A DNA stretch of 64,000 nt from assembly GCA_947579605.1 (NCBI GenBank), contig OX388317.1:21409384-21473383 (forward strand), written 5' to 3'. Both the position numbers and the translations under genes were made by a program. This stretch comes from Athripsodes cinereus. Taxonomy: Eukaryota > Arthropoda > Insecta > Trichoptera > Leptoceridae. Shown in pieces: positions 37,124 to 49,054 of this stretch (the first letter of the stretch is position 1; each line of letters starts with the position of its first letter). Below the pieces are notes generated by a model. The model saw nothing but the letters and a program-made list of their open reading frames with translations, ran no database searches and was not told where the DNA came from.

Positions 37124-37364
37124 AAGGGTGAAAAGGTGTGAGGAAACGCGGGCGTCCGAGAACCACGTGGCTTGATCACGTGGATCAAATTCTCAAGGAC
37201 AGCCGCGTGTTGAGTAAGAGGAACCGACGTGCGTGTATGAGGAACTGTATGAATGTGGAGGAAGCGAAGGAAGTGTGTAAAGATAGATCTGTTTGGCGTT
37301 CCGTTCTCTCTGCCTGCCCCACTTGGGACACGGCGTGAGGGTATAGATAGATAGATATAGATAG
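37124..37364 (+). mobile_element. 5'-truncated LINE with 11-bp target duplication and GATA tail
   Basis: ATAATACGTCA occurs at 37113-37123 and 37365-37375, flanking the insert exactly. The frame 37138-37338 reads RKRGRPRTTWLDHVDQ, then a Cys/Arg-rich stretch, then CKDRSVWRSVLSACPTWDTA and a stop. The GRPR-x-TWLD...DR-x-x-WRS layout marks the end of a non-LTR RT protein. A (GATA)n tail follows at 37343-37364. Microsatellite-like tails occur in RTE, R4 and related clades. This is the least decayed small insertion in the window. Confidence 0.9.
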
Positions 37365-37375
37365 ATAATACGTCA

Positions 37376-39298
37376 TGAAATCTACCTAACATAGCTGCGG
37401 AGCATGAGCCCGTACCAAGGCAGACTGAGTCAGTTTTTAACTTTACTTTGTCTCACCGTTTTAACATTACTTCAAAATTCTTTACTTTACTTCGATTATT
37501 TTTCTTACTCTATTTAATTATACAATCCTATGACACAACACATACACACACATATATCCATACACAATCACCCCCATACATATCTTATATTTGTATACAA
37601 GCGACTCCTGTACGACAAAATATCTCATAAAAGGATAATCTGTCAATTATTGTACTATGAAAGCATTCAACTAATTCAATAAGATTTTAAGTATTTTTTC
37701 ACTGAGGATGGACGTAGTCCGAAAAGCTTTTGAAATAAATAATACTTTAAGTGAAAGAAACAGTGTTTAAATTTAATCAAAATAAATAATCAATAAGATG
37801 CATAACATGCACCAGCACACCTTAAATATGATGAGATGGCACAGAGAGGATATTCTTTAAATTGTTATATCCCGAAGACATTCCACATTTTTTTTATTTT
37901 ACATTATGTAAAATTTATATCTACATAAATATAATGACGCAAAGAACTTTTATGGATTAACATTCAATGTGTGAAAAACAGCATCACGGAATAAAAAGAT
38001 GATAATAATAAAATGCTTGAATGTGACTGTTTTATATTAATTTTAGGTATGATAAAACTCCATCAAGAACCGTAGTTATGCACATTATATCTAATAAATG
38101 TCTACACAGCGTATATAAAGCAATACATTAGAAACACTACATGTCTACAGGAAGTCAAAAATTATAGCAGACATTAGACAGCAGACGTCATGTTATGAAT
38201 GGAAATTACATAATGGACGACACAAGGATTCACCAAATTATGCAAGAATTTCTATGGATACGTTGATAAAGTAATATGATGTATGTATTTGCGTGCGTAA
38301 ACGGATTACTATACATATACATAAGTAAAACAGAAAGAGGGTGAGAAATTAAGGGAGGTCAACCAGCGACTCACCTATATAGACTGGTATTGCGGTTCTG
38401 TACTATTGTTTCAGAATAATATAACAAAAATAATATTCATACAAAAAACGTTTGTTGTTTCACTCCATAACATTGAGATGCAAATTGTTTGTTCGTATTT
38501 ATACGTAAGTATTGCATATTCTGTATATCTGAAAAAGTCATAAAACGATTCCTATAATATAATTAAAAAAAACAATGAATTTTGGACCAACTCTCGATGA
38601 AGATTGATTGACATGAAATTATTTTGGACTCGTTATGATTCATTAGTGTGAGTTCCTTATCTCTATATGAATGTCGCTGGGTTCAACGATAATAATAAGA
38701 ATATGTAACGTAATGTCAGAATAATATATAGAGGTAAGAGTACATAAAGAGGGTTGCACGAGAGGGTGTGTTACAGCAGGCTTACACTATGTCTAAGGGG
38801 GTGGGTTTGTTTGGCGCCGTGTGACACCTGTTGGCACGTCTCATCATTATATTATTATCAAACTACTACTAACATTCACCTATACACGCAAATAAACACA
38901 CACAGGTATACCGATAATGTAGTCGTAGCAACAATGTAGAATACACTGAGTACATAAGTGGATATTGAAGAAATCGAAAACAAGGAATAATAGCAACTTG
39001 CGATAATATGCTTTTTGAATCGTAATATTTTTTACCACTGAAGAATGAAATGCTACTCATAAAAAAAGTATATTTTAATATTTTATCAAAATATTAACAG
39101 TGATAAAAATTGTGTATACCCTTAAAGAGTAAATATTATTATTTTCAGTCACGATTATCAAATGGTATAGGCCAATTGCGTACATATCTCAGTTTTTTTT
39201 TAAATAAAGGATACGCTTGTTCTGATGAGACAAATTAATGGTGCAAGCGGAAGTCAATTAGGTATAGTTTTGATAATGCTAACTGCATAATATTTATT
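37376..39298. other. Non-coding stretch with one GGCGCC
   Basis: There is no gene. TTTGGCGCCGTGTGACACC lies around 38811-38829. A GC-richer patch at 38745-38840 surrounds it. Confidence 0.5.
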
Positions 39299-39350
39299 AA
39301 AGCTGACTATCCCACATGTGGCATATACCGTAATGGTATAGAAGTAGGTA
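39299..39350 (+). repeat. R1 end fragment
   Basis: AGCTGACTATCCCACATGTG and ACCGTAATGGTATAGAAG match the right-hand end of plus-oriented R1. Confidence 0.5.
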
Positions 39351-40080
39351 CTAGTAGCTTAGTTTTAATCTTGCAGAAAAAGAAATTTATTTTATGCGGA
39401 ATCGGCGCAATATATATTGTAACCTTATTCCACCAAATATTAATTAAAATTTGATTAATTAGATTATTTTTTTCCTAAACGAACTAATTGGGGGAAAATC
39501 GAGGGAAAGAAGTCCGTCGCGACACGAAACATTGTCTGATATCATAAATGTTATAAGAAATTGTAATAAATACACAATTAGTCGGCAATATCGCCAGACG
39601 AACGACTAAATAGGGCGAGAAGTGATGTGTAGGTGCATAATTAATTGACATCAAACACGAAACATCATATTATTGTATCATAAGAATCACATATCAAATA
39701 GTATGTTTATTTATCTTAAACAATGTAAATATTTTTTATTTTTTAGAATTTAATGTTTAAAAATTTAAACATTAAATTCTAATTAAATCGGAACTCGCAA
39801 AAACAATAAAATGTTGAATCGATTATTTTGATCACTTGAAAGCTATAAAATAATGAATTCGAATTTATTTCTATAACCAAGCAAACAAATTCTCAACTAT
39901 TATTAAGATTAAAGAATACTTGGGTAGTTTTTTAGCATGGAAATATATACAGGCAATATAAAACCACCACCAATATGTAATACCTACTTAAACCATGAAC
40001 AATTAAACTAAATTTCATTCATCGAGTATACTATATTCACCATCATATGGGGAGGTGTACTGAGTAGGTGTGTGTAGTAG
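39351..40080. other. Non-coding stretch containing a palindrome
   Basis: At 39743-39782, TTAGAATTTAATGTTTAA and TTAAACATTAAATTCTAA form exact 18-bp arms around a 4-bp spacer. Nothing else is recognised. Confidence 0.6.
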
Positions 40081-40165
40081 GTATAGGTTCGGGTGCCCTA
40101 CAGTCGCCCCGTGGCGCCCCAGTGTCTGCGCCCCCCGCCCCCTCACTATAAATCACCGTGGCCAC
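40081..40165 (+). promoter_or_regulatory. GC-rich block with Mad/Medea silencer match
   Basis: GGCGCCCCAGTGTCTG at 40113-40128 fits the silencer-element consensus GRCGNC-N5-GTCTG at every fixed position. Drosophila Mad, Medea and Schnurri bind that consensus together to repress BMP-silenced genes. The consensus is recalled from the literature. The block is strikingly GC-rich (CGCCCCGTGGCGCC, CTGCGCCCCCCGCCCCCTC) within AT-rich DNA. CACTATAAATCA follows at about 40145, which could be a TATA box. The GGCGCC on its own is also the core of the activation element. The function is inferred from motif and proximity to an inhibitory SMAD gene. Confidence 0.5.
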
Positions 40166-41149
40166 CATGTTATATGAACTAATATTTTGTATTACTTACT
40201 ACAGTATATGCCGCATACTGTACTCACTCGCTACCAATACATTATCTACTTACTACAGTGTTTCTCAATTAAACAAAACACCTAGGATTATAATCAAACT
40301 AAATTTTAAACCATAGAAAGAAATGGAATTGCCAAATTAAATAAGAATACTTTATCGATCACATTTGTAGGAAATATACAATAAGTGTATCTCACAAATC
40401 TCGTGAACTGTTTAAGCGAAAAAGCTGTTCCTAAAAAGAGGTGGTGTTATTAGCAGGATTTCTAAATGATATAACGCTAAATGGCAGTAAAATTAATGCT
40501 GAGTCATCAAAAAACTCAGAAAGGGCAGTGTTCTTTCGCACATAAAGTGTATGAGGTCTGAACGATTCACTTCCAGAAAATATATTGAATCTTACGAATG
40601 CATTGGAAGAGGTAACACGATTGGTACAGAATAGTTCTGAATAGAATGAGTATGTTTCTGCTTTGCGCTACCGAAAGGAGCGCTAAAGGACGAAATGAAT
40701 GACAAAATAAATAATTTAATGACTAAAAGATTAAGAATTATTTTTATTATGTTCGAATACTACTTGAATAGTTGGTAAATTAATATCCAAAGAACGTTTT
40801 GTAACAGAATATTGAAATAATAGCCCAATCCAAATAGACATAAAACAGTTGAGAATCTCCCGTTTCACACAATATACTTCAGTAGGACACGCGACCATCG
40901 ATTATGAAAGTTTAAGGTCGGATCCCGCGATATACAATAGAGTAGTGGGTATGTGGGTAGGCTGATGGGTAGAGTGGTGCTCACTGCTTACCCTGTGAGT
41001 GTATCGTGCTGTGTTACTGTACTACCATTCTGTGATACTATATATTGTGTGTCACTAAGCACAGCACGGTTGTTATCACCGAATCAAAAAACATGCTGCA
41101 TATTGTTTTAAACATACTTGTATTATTCCTCATCCTCTACAATTACAGT
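40166..41149. other. Non-coding stretch
   Basis: No gene. A start codon in good context (GCCACCATG near 40162) opens a frame of about 50 codons without any motif. Confidence 0.5.
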
Positions 41150-41230
41150 TTATATTATTATTATTATTATTATATTGGATGATTTATTCGGCGCCGTTTA
41201 ATGGAGTATCCATCTCAAGGGCGCGGATAT
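41150..41230 (-). mobile_element. L2/CR1-like 3' end with terminal hairpin
   Basis: Read on the minus strand: GCGCCCTTGAGATGGATAC, TCCATTAAACGGCGC, then a short spacer and an (ATA)n tail (the TTATTA run at 41150-41173). The outer stem GCGCC/GGCGC and inner stem ATGGA/TCCAT around loop TAC are perfect. It is the same terminal structure as at 51390, 58476 and 49897. Confidence 0.7.
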
Positions 41231-41896
41231 ATGGTGAAATAGTTTTTTGTTTTTATTTCGATTACGCATAATATGTGTCAGGTATTAATTTTAAGAGGGT
41301 GGCGTGCAAAAGGGCGTTGCGGAAGACCAAATGTGAGGTCTTTGTCTATTAATGAAGCAAATAAATGTACTGTATGTGTAGTATACCATGTAGATAAAGA
41401 AAAAAAATCACAAAGCTGATGACAGAAGAAGTGAGAGAACGCGTTAAGTTAAAGAAAAAACGGACATGATCATTCATAAAATCGGAACAGAATCGAATAA
41501 AATCTGCATAGCAGAGAATTGAAATTAAAACGTGACAAGCACACATAATTTTAAAATAACTTACGATTGTATATATTTTTAGTATTTATTTTTTAGCCTG
41601 AGGTACGTTGCTTGTGTCGTAAATTCATTGAATATCTAACTTAGAATATTTCAGTTGAGAGCCCAAACTTTTGCTACTTTCAGTTTTACAATCATCTCAT
41701 TGTTCTTGTTTAAATCGCTTTCTGCTTAAAAAATCACAGCATGTATGTAGTAATTCTTTAGATCTAGTGACATCATTCACTTATAACTTATGTAACTGGT
41801 GAATCGCCATGTATAATTTATTACTCACACCTTTTCTAAAGACTAAGAAGAAATGCAGGCAGGTCGATACGTATACACCAAATCTAACAATTCATA

Positions 41897-41937
<41 letters not shown>

Positions 41938-43560
41938 GTGAAGGTTTTACTCCATTTCACTGCGTACAGTCGGGCAGAGACTTGGCTCTTGCCTTTGCAT
42001 GTGGGACGAGACACGGCCCGTCACCGGAACATGCAGATTGGATTTGCAGAATGGGTGTTGTGTTTCTGCATTGTGTATGCACAAATCTTATTCACACGCT
42101 CAATACCTACATATTTACACGGCTATAAACGGGAATAGTATGTTTTCTCTGCAGTTTTATGGACCATTCTAAGTAATCGAAGGTGAAATAACTCACAACG
42201 TATGGGAGAACAACGTTCCACCAATTACACACGTATCATAATAATAATAATAATAATAATATATGTATTCAATGTCGCTTACAGCTGTGGTAATTAAAAT
42301 AATCGCCAACTGTGAGAAGTTACGGACCTCGTAAAGCGAGCGACAATACTTAAAATTATACGGATTTATGATATGTGTAAACAACTAAAAGACCAGAGAA
42401 CTTAATCATGGAAATGTGAGAAAACCGTCAAGCAGCGATAAACCGATACTAAATGTATTTTGCTCCTGAAATGACAGTCGTGGAAGCTAACAAGTAATAC
42501 AACAAACTAACTGCATAATAACTAGTTGTATTACTAACTTTAATTAATTTCAGTGTAAGGTCTAAACTTTTTCACTCCGATAATTGGTGACAGACATCGC
42601 CTTGTTATTTCTTAAAGACAGCAGATCTTTATAAGATAGACATCCCCCGTCAGAGGGACATATTAGTAGTAGGTGGCCATCGCATCATCTTAACCACACA
42701 GCTTTCGTATTATACGTCAACTACAGGGAGAGGTATCTCCACTTCAATAGGTTCTTTTTATACCTTGTGACACCTACTAGTAGTCTGTATTAATTGGGAA
42801 TCTTTGTTCCCTTATTTCATTAAAATATTATTTGGAGTTGCGTATTTTTCGTGTAATTAAAAATGTGTAGGTACATGACATAAAAACAGAATTGCAGTTC
42901 AGTACTTAAGGAGACAAAATAAAAGGACATACGTTATGTTTTCCCCAATATAAGCTGATGTGAATTATAGAAATAATGACCATATATTATATAACTTCCA
43001 ATAAATTACCTGCATTTAATTTGCAGGTGCATTTATTAAAAATAAAAATCTTACGTATATTTTATGCGAGCGATGACCTAAATTGTAATTAAATGTTTAT
43101 CAAAACGGTTAATACTATATCATTTTTATACAGATTATTAGAGAAAACTTTTGAATTGTTAATTTTGTAATTAATATCAGGTGCTGCTGAGCACGTGCAT
43201 GTGTTTTTAAACCTAAGGAAATAATCGAATAAAAATCAATATACAATTATTATCAGGACAGTTATGCTAATATCACAACTGCTAATGAGCTAAAAATAGT
43301 GTTTATAATAAATCAGGAAGGATATATCGATGGCATAGCGCACAGAAGTGGTAAGTACAGTTTTCATAGTTTTGAGATAATCAATGTTGAAAGTTTGAGA
43401 TGTCATACAATCATATTATGTATAATAAAGTATTTTATTCAGATAAGATTAAATGACAGTGCCAATAATGACTCTCAAAAACGGTGAATTTAATTATGTA
43501 AATTTTACACATGAAACTACCATTATAAGACATCAAAAAGACTACGTCACCTTATTTTGA
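41231..43560. other. Non-coding stretch with microsatellites
   Basis: An (AT)n run lies at about 41903-41934 and an (ATA)n run at 42238-42262. No gene was found. A moderately GC-rich frame at 41940-42138 has no motif. Confidence 0.55.
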
Positions 43561-43635
43561 AGTTCCTCAAATGAGACTGGAACTCACAATTTAGTTATCA
43601 CGCGTGATGTGCTTTATCTAATTAAGCTAACGGAC
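43561..43635 (-). mobile_element. tRNA-derived SINE head or tRNA pseudogene
   Basis: The minus strand reads GTTAGCTTAATTAGATAAAG (A-box-like, D-arm), then GCACATCACGCGTGATAAC (anticodon-arm-like), then GTGAGTTCCAGTCTCATTTG (T-arm/B-box-like). The spacing fits a tRNA body, but stems are imperfect and no acceptor stem closes. The block order matches the fragment at 19078-19145, so a tRNA-derived SINE is the better reading. Confidence 0.55.
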
Positions 43636-44126
43636 GACATAAAAAGATATTCCTACTATAATCTTAACGTTCCTAATGACAGCTTCATGTACAGTTATTA
43701 TAGGATGATATAGGAACTACTATTCCTTTAATATCCGCAAGTAAGGGAGAGTATAAGCCTTAATAGATATTTTAAAATTCACATGGGTAACCTCGTATAA
43801 TTATTAATTGTAAAAATTACTTGATTAATACAAAAAAATAGATTTCAAAATCTGCGAATACGTCGTCCACGATGTAAGTTGTAATATAAAATAATAAACG
43901 AGCAAACAGGTGGGCATTTTGAGACAACCACATAGCTTTAATTAAAATTCGTACGTGGCAATAAAATAAGAGAAATGCTATACATACGTAGTAGTGATGT
44001 AACGAATATTCGCATTCGCATTCGCATTCGCGAATATTCGCATATTTCAAAGTATTCGCATTCGCATTCGCATTCGCAAAAAAATATGCGAATGTTTTGC
44101 GAATATTATTTTAGTAATAAAGTATC

Positions 44127-47100
44127 TGGTCTGTTCCGTGTTGGCCACATTTGTTGTATTGTTTCCTGTGTTCGTTTGCTTGATGATGTTATTATTATAA
44201 GGAGAAATATGCATTTGTGGAGATTTAATTTATATGTTTGTTTTAAGTATTACAACTGCTATGAGTATAGGGCCCTACAATAATTTTATATTCTATTTAA
44301 GGAATATTTATATCATACTACAAGGTGAACCACACTAAAGTATTCTCTCAGAATTTTCGGGGCTTGAAGACTAAGATCGAGGAGTTTAGAGCAAACTTAT
44401 TTGCAAATAGTTATGATATAATTGTTCTGACGGAAGCTTGGCTAAATTGTGGCATATTTGACAGCGAACTTTTTCAAAACGAATATACAGTTTACCGCAA
44501 GGATAGGGATTTCATGTTGAGTGGTAAAAGGGATGGAGGTGGGGTCTTAATTGCTGTGGATCGGACACTAGGATATTCATCCACTCTTGTTTGGGATGAT
44601 ACTGGTGAAAGTTTTTTTTACCAGTATTCGTTTTTCATCGGTAACGCATGAAAAAATGCTCACCGCTACTGGGTGTAGTATATGTATATACCGCCTTCCA
44701 CATCCTTAGATACTTAAAACATCTTTTTTTTAAAGTATATCTGAACGTTTAATCAGCTATTACGGCAAAACGGATATTTGTCTTATTGGAGATTCCAATA
44801 TCCCAACAATCCAATGGAAAAAAGACCCCGATGTTGATTCAATCTTTGTTCCGTATTCTTATTCGTGTCCTGTTGCGCAGTATTTGATAGAATCTATATC
44901 TTTTCTCAAAATGTTTCAGTCTAACGGAGTTTATAACAGCAATCAAGTTATCTTGGATTTAGTTCTTTCAACTATTCCGTGTTCTGTTACCAGATGTGAC
45001 TCTCCACTGGTTGGTAAGGATTCACACTATCCTTCACTGTTGATAGATTATGAGTTTGAAATTGCTGAGGATTTGTCTCAAAATATGATCCAGAAATTAA
45101 TATACTTTAAGTCAAACTTTTCGGAAATAAATTTTGAACTACAAAGTGTTGATTGGGTCAGTGTTTTGGGAAACGGACCGGTGAATAAGATGATTGAATC
45201 TTTTTATGGTTATATTTTGCCAATAATTGAGAAGCATACACCTACATATGAAGAGGGTGTCACCTAATAATTTTCCCAAATGGTTCTCTAATAGAATTCT
45301 GTTATTGTTTAAGAGAAGTCTAAGGCTTGGCGTAAGTTGAAGATGAACCGTAATGATTCTGACTACAATTTATTTTTTCAACTAAGAGCTCAGTTGAAGT
45401 TGTCGCAGAATCACGATTATAGGTCTTTTATTAATAACACTGAGAAGTCACTTAAGGGCAATGTCAAGTCTTTCTTTTCATTCGTGAATTCCCTTAAAGA
45501 ATCTAGAGGCTATCCAAGGGTAATGGGTGACGGTGACCAGACTTCGAGCGATCCAGAGGGGATTGCAAACTTGTTTTCGACGTTTTTTGGTTCTATATTT
45601 TCACTGAATAATTTGCATGATTCTAATACTAAAGAATTGGAAAATATTTTAACTAACTCATGTTTATCCATGGTTAATATCTTGAAATCTAATATTCATA
45701 AACGTTTATTAGGTATAGATGAGACAAAAGGAGTTGGCCCTGATGGTCTAGCACCAATATATTAAAGAGATGTGTAAGTCATTTAACCAAACCATTGTAT
45801 CTGACATTTATTAGAACACCTTGCTGCAGGAGGCAATCTAGACTATGGGACATGGAAAACCCTAAATCGACTGAGATCTGGTGTAGGAAACTGCCGCGAC
45901 AATAGAGAACGATTGGGCTTCCTACAGGACGAATCCGGAGCGTGTGACTGTGATGCAGCACAGACTATGCCACACTTGTTGGAGTGTCCATTGTGCCCTG
46001 TCACTTGCACTATGGAGGATATTTTTGACGCATCTCCACCTGCTGCGCGTTTTGCGCAGTACTGGAAATCAGTTTGATGGGTTTTTTCTCTGGGTTTCGA
46101 CACGATAAATAAATTAGGAGTTTACAAGAAGGATGCTTTCCATGCAAATGGAAGATGGCTAGTATTATTCCTTTGCATAAATCTGGCAGCAAATCGGACG
46201 TTCGTAACTACAGACCAATTTTAATTCTATCACCTATTTCAAAAATATTTGAGGGTATGGTTCGTGAACAAATTACTTTTTTCCTGAAGCCGTATCTTCT
46301 TGTAGAGCAGCATGGATTCATGAGTGGAAGATCGACAGTAACAAATCTGTTTTTTTTTCTCAGCTATGGACAATCGTATACAGTTGGATGCCATTTATAT
46401 CGGCTTTCAAAAGGCATTTGATAAAGTAGAACATCGACTTTTTTCAACTAAGGTGGATTGACTCATATATTTCTGATAGATTGATGACAGTTAAACTTAA
46501 CGGTTACTCATCTGGCAGTGTCAGTGTTACATCTGGTGTCCCTCAGGGGTCTTCTTTGGGTCCTTTACTTTTCACGATATTCATAAACAACATAAAAAAG
46601 TGCTTTGACCACTCAGAGCTTCTATTATTTGCGGACGATTTAAAAATATACTGTCAAATTCAATTATTGTTTGACTATGAAATGCTTAACGAGGACTTGG
46701 AAAGACTACACGAGTACTGTAAAAGAAATAACTTGCACTTGAATCTGGAGAAGTGTAATCTGATCTCTTTTACCAAAAATAGAAACAAAATTCGATAAAT
46801 TTACAATATCCATAATCATGATTTAAAAGAAGTAAATAAGATTAGAGATTTAGGTGTGGTGTTTGACTCTGAGCTTCACGTTGATGATCACGTGAACAAA
46901 ATTATCGAAGAGAGCAATAAAATACTGGGATTTATTCTGAGATCTACAAAGTCATTTAGGTTATATGAATCGTATTTGTACTTGTACTTATCGTTGTTTC
47001 GCTCCAAGCTGGAGGACTGTTCCTCTGTATGGAATCCACATTTTAAAAAATATGTCGATCAAGTTGAGAGAACTCAGTCTAAATTCATTCGTTTGGTTAG

Positions 47101-47801
47101 GAAGAGATTGCATTATCCTGTATTTATTAAAGATTTACCTAAATTGGAATTGTGAAGAGTTTTGCTGGATGCATGCAACCTGAGAAAAATATGCTTGTCC
47201 GAATACGATGTGCCTAATATTTTAGATAGGATTAACTTTAGAATGCTTCCTTTAACAAGATCTTGTTTTCCGTTCTACATTAAAAAAAAACAAAAACGAT
47301 TGCAGACTCAAGAAACCCTGTTTATAGAATTTTAAAGTGCCAATTACGTCAGGTTTGTGAGAAAGGAGAGTTGAGGGTAGAATAAGATGAAATAAATATT
47401 AAAAAAAATGTATATGTTTGATAAAATGTGAAGTGTTTGGGATAGTATTAATTTTTAGACTGTTTTTTAAATTTTTAAATTTTTGATTTTTCTTTTTTAA
47501 GAGTTTTTTTGTATTGTTATTGCATACATTAGTGAAGTGTGAATGTGTTTGTGCGAATGAATGTATTAGGTATGTGTGCGAAATTGGGTGAGCAGCGATT
47601 TGTAATAGGAATGGGTGATTGGATGTATTGTGAATAATTAATACCTATATTATGTGTAAGATTTTCTATAATTGTTTTGTGTGTTATTGCTGAAGTATGC
47701 ACTGTTTCGATGTAAGACTATTGGAATGTTTTTGTCGCTTACATGTTTATATTTATATGTCTTTCATCTGTTGTGTACCATGTAAATGAAGAAACAAATC
47801 A
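44127..47801 (+). mobile_element. Decayed non-LTR retrotransposon (endonuclease + RT)
   Basis: It lies inside the MITE. From about 44325 an apurinic-like endonuclease begins: VFSQNFRGLKTKIEEF, then IIVLTEAWL and GGGVLIAVDR. After frame breaks, RT follows: DETKGVGPDGL, then WKMASIIPLHKSGS and VRNYRPILILSPISKIFE, then TSGVPQGSSLGPLLFTIFIN, then the catalytic ELLLFADDLKIY, then LEKCNLISF and SKLEDCSSVWNP. This order is that of jockey/CR1-group ORF2. The frame changes at least three times and contains stops, so it is a pseudogene. No gag-like ORF1 is seen, implying 5' truncation. The 3' UTR runs to about 47800 with no clear poly(A), and a long target duplication is not visible. Confidence 0.9.
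45815..46112 (+). mobile_element. Second LINE fragment inserted inside the LINE
   Basis: The host RT frame breaks at LYLTFIR and resumes at SLQEGCFPCKWKM. Between lies 0.3 kb reading EHLAAGGNLDYGTWKTLNRL, RSGVGNCRDN, GACDCDAAQTMPHLLECPLC and a stop. That CxC...H...C pattern after LNRLRSGVG is the C-terminal end of a different RT family known from insect retroelements. ATTAG flanks both sides (45810-45814 and 46113-46117), a plausible short target duplication. The insert ends GATAAATAA, its tail. This is the third nesting level. Confidence 0.85.
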
Positions 47802-48143
47802 GTAATTCGGTGAAAGTACCGGATACTTACCCGGTACATTGTGGAAAAAGGTACTGCAAGAAAATATTCTTTAAGAAAACCGAGGAGTTTTGGAATATTT
47901 CAAATTCCTATACCATTTTCAAGTCAATATTCGCATTCGCATTCGCATTCGCGAATGTCGGCATGAAATATTCGCATTCGCATTCGCATTCGCGAATATC
48001 CAAAATCAGACATTCGTTACATCACTAATACGTAGATACAAATAAAAATATAATAAAATATAAAACGCTGTTGTCAACCGTTGCGATAGTTCGCAGCAGT
48101 GAAAAGCGGTTCAATGATTGGTGATGGCCATGCGTAGGTACAT

Positions 48144-48585
48144 CGTAGGCATTTTGTAGAATCCGACCGATTACAAACCGCGTCGTCGTTTTACAAACTG
48201 CCGAAAACGTATTCGGGCAAATCGTAAAACTAGTTTCACCTAAGACAGAACGAAGGAGTTAACGGCGGTGAATAGTATTTGTTTTTATAATAAATCTTTT
48301 CATTTATAATATTTTATATTACAATTAAAAATATTTACACTGTGTTCAATTTTCTGAGTTGATATAAACGTTACGATACGCAGAGAATCGGTGAGAAACG
48401 AGACAAAAAAAAAACTAGGAAATATTGTTATTTTTATTATTATTGGACAACATTAAAGTGTCATCTACGTGCCAAAGCACCTCAAGGACACTGTTTTGTC
48501 TGATATGCTTTCCGTATTTTATAAAATGACGATGCCGTTTGCAGACGAACAGATTCTACAAAACGCCGACGACAACTAGATAATG
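48144..48585. mobile_element. Inverted-repeat element containing a LINE tail
   Basis: GGCATTTTGTAGAATCCGAC and GCGTCGTCGTTTTACAAACT (48150-48205) are diverged inverse copies of segments at 48520-48580 (AAATGACGATGCCGTTTGCA and AGATTCTACAAAACGCCGAC). The arms are about 60 bp and the interior about 310 bp. Just inside the right arm lies the minus-strand L2-like tail described separately. The true ends are not defined. Confidence 0.55.
48430..48500 (-). mobile_element. L2-like 3' tail, hairpin subtype B
   Basis: The minus strand has GTGTCCTTGAGGTGCTTTGG, CACGTAGATGACAC, then TTGTCCAATAATAATAA. The outer stem GTGTC/GACAC and inner stem GTGC/GCAC with loop TTTG are perfect. The architecture equals the GGCGCC subtype, with other bases. 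Copies of this subtype are also at 57128 and 61213. Confidence 0.65.
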
Positions 48586-48864
48586 CTTTGTATGTAGAAA
48601 TATTGGTAGTAGAAGTTAGTAGTGTAGGACATCCACATCGTCGATATAATACTAATAATAATAGTATGTACATAATATTGACGGTGAGATGGGATGACGC
48701 CATGCCAGAGGAATGTTGGTCCAACTTCTTCCGAACATCGGTAGTTACTAGAGTACAGCAACTTGTATTTGGACGTAAAATAACCAGTAAGTAGTATGTA
48801 GATTTTAATACTAAATGATAATAGGATATTACTATGTATTACCTATTAGGTACTATGTACTTGA

Positions 48865-48910
48865 ACGTAGTAGTGGGTTAGTTGGAAGATATCGCGCCTT
48901 AAATAAATAA
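48865..48910 (+). mobile_element. LINE 3' UTR scrap
   Basis: GGTTAGTTGGAAGATATCGC followed by a short spacer and (AAAT)n. It shares the TTAG-TTGGAAGATAT block with the tail at 35262. Confidence 0.5.
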
Positions 48911-49054
48911 ATTAAGTAGTTATCTCAGTAAAATAGGTAGTTCGGGCGAACTGAACAAATACAAAATATCAGTCATTACTAAGTATTGAAAATTATATAC
49001 TCAAAAATATAATGTTATAATTATGTAACGTCTTAAGAGTCTCTCGGGTAGTCC

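Larger units (their letters stand above)
43992..48027. mobile_element. hAT-type MITE split by nested LINEs
   Basis: The ends TAGTGATGTAACGAAT and ATTCGTTACATCACTA are identical to those at 5117-5508. Identical 8-bp target copies ATACGTAG flank the whole structure (43984-43991 and 48028-48035). The MITE halves are 43992-44126 and about 47802-48027. They align with the intact copy up to AAGTATC and from GTAATTCGG, so a 3.7-kb insert separates them. ATTCGC hexamers are more numerous here than in the intact copy. The MITE landed first and the LINE jumped into it later. Confidence 0.93.

Noticed and set aside
40166..40320. Start codon in good context (GCCACCATG) after a TATA-like word
   Set aside because: The frame is about 50 codons of AT-rich residues without motif, and a TATA box so close to the start codon is implausible as a coding promoter.
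41290..41345. Possible GRPR-type LINE C-terminus (KGRCGRP)
   Set aside because: The match is only a few residues, with no following DR-WR motif.
43561..43635. Functional tRNA gene
   Set aside because: A- and B-box-like words exist but stems are imperfect and no acceptor stem closes. A SINE or pseudogene is more likely.
45843..46192. Minus-strand frames inside the nested LINE
   Set aside because: Antisense to the inserted LINE C-terminal fragment.
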